41,425 nt of DNA from Bacteroidetes bacterium CG2_30_32_10 (GTDB taxonomy: Bacteria; Bacteroidota; Bacteroidia; Bacteroidales; CG2-30-32-10), in the NCBI GenBank assembly GCA_001872995.1, contig MNXO01000053.1:1-41425 (forward strand). Direction: 5' to 3'. Shown piece after piece: positions 36,590 through 41,425 of this stretch. The first letter of the stretch is position 1. Each line of letters begins with the position of its first letter. The position numbers were made by a program, and so were the translations under genes. The notes under the pieces are model-generated. The model was given only the letters and a program-made list of their open reading frames with translations, made no database searches and was not told where the DNA came from.

Positions 36590-37029
36590 GCAAGTCTTTC
36601 ATGCGAATGAGTGGATGGGTAAACAATGATTTAAAAAGGGTAAACAAGTAAACGGGTAAACGAGTTGACAGTAATTTGAAAAGAATAAACGGGTAAACGG
36701 GTGGGCAATAATTTGAAAACACCATAATTGTTCATTGTTCATTGCAAATTGTTCATTGCAAAGCTATTCCACAAAGTTTCGCAAAGTTTTGCACAAAGTT
36801 TCTCAAAGCATTTATATTTGAAAGTATTTAATAACGAGTTGCGTTCACTGATATAATTTCATTTTGAAATTTTAATGAACTGCATCGGCATTAACCATTG
36901 TAATTTATATTTTGGATTAGACCATAATTTAAATACAAATGGTATTATTCAAAAAAACATTTACTTTTGAAAAGAAATAATGAAGTTTAAAATAATTAAT
37001 ACTCGTTAAATAATAAATTCCACAAAAAT
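36590..37029. repeat. 440-base gene-free gap with degenerate direct repeats and a candidate promoter
   Basis: Three sets of imperfect direct repeats lie side by side. GGGTAAAC occurs at 36617, 36638, 36654 and 36691, mixed with CA(A/G)T(A/G)ATTT(A/G)AAAA at 36624, 36669 and 36706. TTGTTCATTG occurs at 36728, 36735 and 36749. CAAAGTTT occurs at 36772, 36782 and 36794. The rest is AT-rich and non-coding. TACTTTTG at 36963-36970 is an exact -7 match about 60 bases before the DUF1003 gene. I see no terminator hairpin after mutS2. Confidence 0.7.
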
Positions 37030-37737
37030 ATGAACACATTCATTAGCGACCTTTCGAAAGATGAATTTCCAATTGCTGATAAAGTATCTGGGAAAGCAAT
37101 AAGACATTCCATTTTAAATGCAATTCAAAAGGAACATCCTGAGTTTACCCCCGAAAACCATTTATCCATTACCGAGCTTAATTATTATGTAGAGAAATAC
37201 ATTTCGGGTTATCTTACCAAACAAATTGGCGATATCACCGAGCTCGAAAAAACAGTATTGAGTTCTTTAACTGACAAATCTACTTTAACTGACAAATTAG
37301 ATGGAGAAGAAAAAGAAGCTATGACTGTTGGACAAAGAATTGCCGATAAAGTTGCTTCATTTGGAGGAAGCTGGAAATTTATCATTTCTTTTGGCGTATT
37401 TCTTTTAATTTGGTTTATGCTAAATATTATTTGGCTTGCCAACAAAGGCTTTGATCCTTACCCATTTATCCTTTTAAATTTAATTTTATCGAGTTTAGCT
37501 GCATTGCAAGCACCCGTTATTATGATGAGTCAGAATCGACAAGAAGAAAAAGACAGGGAAAGAGGGAAAAAGGATTATATGGTGAATCTTAAATCTGAAC
37601 TTGAAATTAGAATGCTTCACGAAAAAATTGATCACCTCATTATGCACCAACAACAAGAACTCCTTGAAATTCAGAAAGTACAAATAGAAATGATGAATGA
37701 TATACTTAAGCGATTAGAAAACAACCAAAATATGTAA
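37030..37737 (+). CDS. DUF1003 membrane protein
   Basis: A 235-residue protein of the DUF1003 family. A soluble N-terminal part (about 1-95; includes 'FTPENHLSITELNYYVEKYI') is followed by the family core 'MTVGQRIADKVASFGGSWKF', two transmembrane helices (about 115-137 and 142-165), the conserved 'DPYPFILLNLILSSLAALQAPVIMMSQNRQ' and a charged coiled coil ('KDRERGKKDYMVNLKSELE', 'MLHEKIDHLIMHQQQELLE'). Function is unknown; related proteins are annotated as cyclic-nucleotide-binding or magnesium-related without firm support. It seems to be transcribed alone from the promoter in the preceding gap. Confidence 0.9.
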   Translation: MNTFISDLSKDEFPIADKVSGKAIRHSILNAIQKEHPEFTPENHLSITELNYYVEKYISGYLTKQIGDITELEKTVLSSLTDKSTLTDKLDGEEKEAMTVGQRIADKVASFGGSWKFIISFGVFLLIWFMLNIIWLANKGFDPYPFILLNLILSSLAALQAPVIMMSQNRQEEKDRERGKKDYMVNLKSELEIRMLHEKIDHLIMHQQQELLEIQKVQIEMMNDILKRLENNQNM

Positions 37738-37854
37738 ATTATATTAGGAAACTATTCTGGCATATAGGCTTTAGACCATTAGACAATAAGACCAGTAAAA
37801 TTGGGAATTTTTTTAAGCATTTTAGGCAGTGGTTAGTTACACAAAACATATCGA
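37738..37854. other. gap between the DUF1003 and rnhB genes
   Basis: 117 AT-rich bases with no reading frame, exact -7 box or clear hairpin. Confidence 0.6.
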
Positions 37855-38451
37855 ATGATGCTATTATCTTACTTTACCAAAGATTTAATAGAAGCAGGTT
37901 GCGATGAGGCAGGCAGAGGATGTTTGGCAGGTCCTGTTTTTGCTGCTGCGGTTATTTTACCTAAGGACTATGAAAACAAATTTCTTAATGATTCAAAAAA
38001 ACTAAGCGATAAACAACGCAGAACACTTCGCCCAATTATAGAGAAAGATGCCATTGCTTGGGCAGTTGCTACTATTGACAATGAAGAGATTGACCAAATA
38101 AATATTTTAAATGCTTCCATAAAAGCCATGCAGCAAGCAGTTTCGCAATTAACTACCAAACCTCAATTATTATTAATTGACGGCAATCGTTTTAAAAAGT
38201 ATAAGGATATTCCTCATCAATGCATTATAAGAGGAGATTCTATTTATCTTTCTATTGCTGCAGCTTCTATATTAGCAAAAACCTATAGAGATGATTTTAT
38301 GATAAGCATACATAAACAATATCCTGATTACAATTGGGCACAAAACAAAGGTTATCCAACAAAAGCCCATCGATTAGCTATTCAGAAAATTGGTATTTGC
38401 CCGTTTCATAGAAAAACATTCAATATATCCCAACAATTAGCATTGTTTTAA
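37855..38451 (+). CDS. rnhB: ribonuclease HII
   Basis: A 198-residue protein with the RNase HII signature 'EAGCDEAGRGCLAGPV' carrying the D-E-(G) acidic pair at 17-18, the third acidic residue in 'LLLIDGNRF', and 'AAASILAKTYRDDFM' with the fourth. The C-terminal 'NKGYPTKAHRLAIQKIGICPFHRKTF' is the usual end of the family. It nicks DNA 5' of single ribonucleotides and removes RNA from RNA-DNA hybrids, needing Mg or Mn. Two adjacent ATG codons (37855, 37858) are equally possible starts. Confidence 0.96.
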   Translation: MMLLSYFTKDLIEAGCDEAGRGCLAGPVFAAAVILPKDYENKFLNDSKKLSDKQRRTLRPIIEKDAIAWAVATIDNEEIDQINILNASIKAMQQAVSQLTTKPQLLLIDGNRFKKYKDIPHQCIIRGDSIYLSIAAASILAKTYRDDFMISIHKQYPDYNWAQNKGYPTKAHRLAIQKIGICPFHRKTFNISQQLALF

Positions 38452-38504
38452 AGAAAAAACACTCATTTGTCAAATAATCATTTTAATATTTAATCTATAT
38501 TGTT

Positions 38505-38512
38505 TAATTTTG
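38505..38512 (+). promoter_or_regulatory. candidate -7 promoter box of the 921-residue protein gene
   Basis: TAATTTTG matches TAnnTTTG, 53 bases before ATG 38566, in the 114-base gap after rnhB. The -33 position (around 38482) reads TTTT instead of TTTG. Confidence 0.4.
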
Positions 38513-38565
38513 GCATTTAAGAGATTAAACATATAGTTGATACGCTAAAATAATTACTAATTTTA

Positions 38566-41331
38566 ATGAAAATTAAGTTTAACAAATCTGTTGTCATTAA
38601 AATATTTATTATTGTCCTATCCATCATTGGATTTATTTTTATTTCTATTTGGGCTTATCGCCAATACAAAGAGTTTAAAGAACCGCTTCTACCTGCCATC
38701 AATGCCATACCTGACAATACTGTTTTTTTTGTAGAAATAAAAAACTATAATGAACTTTGGAGTAAGCTCAATCAACCTTATTCTATTTGGAAAAAACTCA
38801 CAGAAATACCTTCGTTCAATCAAATCAATAAACAAATTGTTTTTCTAGATTCTTTGATTAAAACAAATCCGGAAATTAATAATATACTTAATTCGCAGCC
38901 TGTTTTAATGGCAATAACATTTAACAGCATTAATGAATTCAATACTATATTTTTGGTAAACTATTCTAAAAAACAACAAACTAAGACAATCATACAGTTT
39001 ATTGGCAATTTTAAACAAAATGACTACCAAATAAATGATTTAACTAAAGATGAAATTCCCTTATTCAAATTAGCAACAAAAAAAACAAACAAAGCTATTT
39101 ATTACAGCTTATTTAAAGGCGTTTTTATTGTAGGACAAAGCAAAAGTGAAGTTCTTGCATCTGTTTTAAAATTAAATAGCAATGAACCACTTACCAAAAA
39201 GGAAGCTTACAATAAAATATATAATACGGCAGGGAAAAATGTGGAAGCTAATTTTTATTTAAACCTACAATTTGCTCAAATACTTCTAAAAAATTTATTG
39301 AATAAAGAATATTCATTGTTAACACAACTAAAAACCATCAACAATGGATGGATGACTTTAGATATAAAGATGAAAGAAAATATTTTTCTTTTAAATGGGT
39401 TTACAAACAACACAGATACTGTTGCTAACATATTAAACCTATTTAAAAACGAAGAGCCTCAAACAATAAATGTTACCAATATACTACCAGATAATACTTC
39501 TATGTATTTATTATTTGGATACAAAGATTTTAGTAAATTCGGTACAAGTTTAACAGGTTTAAACAATAATAAAATCAACGAAAGTAAAGTTAATAATATA
39601 AATAAGCATTTTGATATAGAAATAGAAAAGTACTTTAAATATTGGATTGGCAAAGAAATCGTTATGTTTTCTACTCATAATGTCAACAAGGACGATGAAA
39701 TTTTTAATTATTTAGCCATAAATACCATTGATAAAAATATAACATCAGAGAAATTAGATGAACTTGCCGAAAAAACTACTGATAAATCAAATTTAAATAT
39801 TGAAAGTGCTATTTATAAAGGATATAAAATCAATTTTGTTAATATTCCTGATTTATTGCCCCTGTTTTTTGGTTTTATGGCTGATAATATCAAACAAAAT
39901 TACTTTACCATCATAGATAGCTACGTAGTGTTTGGCAACTCAACCGAAGCACTTCAACAGCTCATCAATAAATCATTATTGCGACAAACATTAATTAAGA
40001 ACACTACTTATAATTCATTTGCAGAAAACATATCAGACAAAGCATCCATTTATCTATATGTTAATGTTCCTAAATATCTGATCCAATTATCTAACATTGT
40101 AAATCCAAAATATAGAGCTACCATTGAACACAACTATAAAATATTTGAGCAATTTCAATCCTTCGCTTTACAGATAACTCCAGAAAATAATCTTTATTAC
40201 AATACAATTTGCATAGACTATAAGACTATTTCATTAAATAAACCCACAAATATACTTTGGCAATTAGATTTAGATACAACAATTAACAGCAAACCCATTG
40301 TAGTAAAAAACTTTTCCAATAAATCGAACGAAATACTTATATCCGATGCTGCTAACAAATTATATTTGATTGATAAAAATGGGAAAATACTTTGGAAAAG
40401 AGCAATTAACGAGAGGATTATGAGCAATATATATCAAATAGATTTTTATCGAAATGGCAAACTCCAATTTCTATTTAATACTGAAAACCATATATACCTA
40501 ATAGACCATAATGCAAAGGATGTTGAAGATTTTCCAATTAAATTGAAATCCAAAGCAACAAACGGAATGCTGGCGGTTTATTATCCTGACCTTTCGGATT
40601 ATAGAATATATCTGGCATGCGAAAATAAAAAAATAATTTGCCTTTCAAAAAGTGCCTCTTTAGTGGATGGATGGCAATTTAAAAATACAGAAAACATTGT
40701 TAGCAAGCCTATACAACATTTTATTATTAATAATTCAGATTACCTTACAATAACTGATAACATCGGAAAGATATATATTATTGACAGAAAAGGCATATCA
40801 AAAATTGAACTTAACAAAAGCACTGTTATTTCAGATAAAAACAATATTATATTAAGTAGAACCAATAACAATAAAGAAACGTCATTGGTGTTTACTAACA
40901 AAATAGGTGAAATCATTTCTATTCAAATTCCTAATGGCAAGGTAACTACCTTAAAAATTGACGAGTTTTCTCCAAACCATTACTTTTTATACGCTGATAT
41001 CAATAACGATAAAAAGAAAGAGTACCTATTTGTTGACAATACCAAGCTCAAAATTTATAATTGGGCTCAAAAACTAATATATAATTATCAATTTATTAAT
41101 CCAATTACTTCAATTCCTTTGTTGATTGACCAGAATGAACAATTACTTAAATTTGGAATCACTGACAATAAAACCTCGCAATTATTATTATTTTCATACT
41201 CAAATAGTACATTTAATCTAAAAGAAACATTACCTTGTTCAAATTTCTTTACAACAACTTTACTTATAGACAACAACCAATTAAATATTATTACAATATC
41301 TGATAAAACAATCTACAATTATGCTGATTAA
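38566..41331 (+). CDS. large membrane-anchored protein: DUF3352-like part plus PQQ-like beta-propeller
   Basis: A 921-residue protein. One N-terminal transmembrane helix (about 10-31) without a cleavage site anchors it, with the rest in the periplasm. Residues about 38-550 resemble DUF3352-type proteins: 'AINAIPDNTVFFVEIKNYNELW', 'NILPDNTSMYLLFGYKDFSKFG', 'IIDSYVVFGNSTEALQQLI'. From about 560 come repeated four-strand blades, e.g. 'ILWQLDLDTTINSKPIV', 'NKLYLIDKNGKILWKRAI', 'NHIYLIDHNAKDVEDFPIKL', as in PQQ/FG-GAP-like propellers. The role is unknown; the layout suits a periplasmic scaffold or sensor. The sequence is rich in Asn, Lys and Ile like its neighbours, with no sign of transfer. Confidence 0.75.
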   Translation: MKIKFNKSVVIKIFIIVLSIIGFIFISIWAYRQYKEFKEPLLPAINAIPDNTVFFVEIKNYNELWSKLNQPYSIWKKLTEIPSFNQINKQIVFLDSLIKTNPEINNILNSQPVLMAITFNSINEFNTIFLVNYSKKQQTKTIIQFIGNFKQNDYQINDLTKDEIPLFKLATKKTNKAIYYSLFKGVFIVGQSKSEVLASVLKLNSNEPLTKKEAYNKIYNTAGKNVEANFYLNLQFAQILLKNLLNKEYSLLTQLKTINNGWMTLDIKMKENIFLLNGFTNNTDTVANILNLFKNEEPQTINVTNILPDNTSMYLLFGYKDFSKFGTSLTGLNNNKINESKVNNINKHFDIEIEKYFKYWIGKEIVMFSTHNVNKDDEIFNYLAINTIDKNITSEKLDELAEKTTDKSNLNIESAIYKGYKINFVNIPDLLPLFFGFMADNIKQNYFTIIDSYVVFGNSTEALQQLINKSLLRQTLIKNTTYNSFAENISDKASIYLYVNVPKYLIQLSNIVNPKYRATIEHNYKIFEQFQSFALQITPENNLYYNTICIDYKTISLNKPTNILWQLDLDTTINSKPIVVKNFSNKSNEILISDAANKLYLIDKNGKILWKRAINERIMSNIYQIDFYRNGKLQFLFNTENHIYLIDHNAKDVEDFPIKLKSKATNGMLAVYYPDLSDYRIYLACENKKIICLSKSASLVDGWQFKNTENIVSKPIQHFIINNSDYLTITDNIGKIYIIDRKGISKIELNKSTVISDKNNIILSRTNNNKETSLVFTNKIGEIISIQIPNGKVTTLKIDEFSPNHYFLYADINNDKKKEYLFVDNTKLKIYNWAQKLIYNYQFINPITSIPLLIDQNEQLLKFGITDNKTSQLLLFSYSNSTFNLKETLPCSNFFTTTLLIDNNQLNIITISDKTIYNYAD

Positions 41332-41384
41332 TAATCATCAAATAATTAATAATTCATTTATTCTAAAAAAAGTATTTTTTATCT

Positions 41385-41414
41385 TTTGAAATTAAAAAAT
41401 TAACTATATTTTTG
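41385..41414 (+). promoter_or_regulatory. complete candidate promoter reading out of the window
   Basis: TTTG (41385-41388), 18 bases, then TATTTTTG (41407-41414): the best full match in the window to the Bacteroidota -33/-7 pattern. It points to a plus-strand gene starting just beyond the right edge. The rest of 41332-41425 holds no gene. Confidence 0.5.
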
Positions 41415-41425
41415 ATAATTATTTT

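Noticed and set aside
36617..36801. CRISPR array
   Set aside because: Repeats are only 8-14 bases, irregularly spaced and imperfect, and no cas gene is in the window.

Overview
The window is a stretch of ordinary chromosome from an AT-rich member of the Bacteroidota (Bacteroidetes), most likely class Bacteroidia or a close relative; genus cannot be fixed from this sequence. The evidence is a TonB-dependent receptor with a carboxypeptidase-like N-terminal extension, two secreted proteins ending in type IX secretion (T9SS) sorting domains, several Bacteroidota-style lipoproteins, gene starts without Shine-Dalgarno sequences, and repeated occurrence of the Bacteroidota -7 promoter element TAnnTTTG in the gaps between genes. 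I see no tRNA, rRNA, CRISPR array, insertion sequence, integrase or prophage gene.

Layout. (1) 1-975: 3' part of an OmpA-like protein, plus strand. (2) 1006-14629, all minus strand: C69 dipeptidase, a hairpin terminator, a T9SS-sorted repeat protein, glycerol kinase, then a tight five-gene run reading GH3 glycosidase/serine hydrolase fusion, TPR-adenylate cyclase receptor, RibD, EamA permease and MltF-like lytic transglycosylase. The two ends of that run handle peptidoglycan, so it may join wall recycling to a cAMP-type signal. (3) 14952-29662, plus strand: nucleoid-associated protein, thymidine kinase, long-chain polyprenyl synthase, MORN-type repeat protein, release factor 2 with an intact programmed +1 frameshift site, ArsC-like protein, fumarase, RRM RNA-binding protein, DUF3137 membrane protein, PlsC-like acyltransferase, TonB-dependent receptor with a partner lipoprotein, MerR regulator and TcdA. 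(4) 29702-30483, minus strand: a small lipoprotein and a lone PAS protein. (5) 30584-41331, plus strand: M49-like zinc peptidase lipoprotein, a T9SS-sorted protein whose signal peptide is broken by a one-base shift at an A7 tract, MutS2, DUF1003 membrane protein, RNase HII and a large membrane-anchored DUF3352-like/beta-propeller protein.

Most genes are housekeeping or envelope genes with clear family assignments. I found no convincing new defence, mobile or biosynthetic system. The points most worth a second look are the A7 frameshift at 32521-32527, the large stem-loop at 32388-32451, the wall-recycling/cyclase operon, the receptor-lipoprotein pair at 24511-28470, and the degenerate repeats at 36617-36801.
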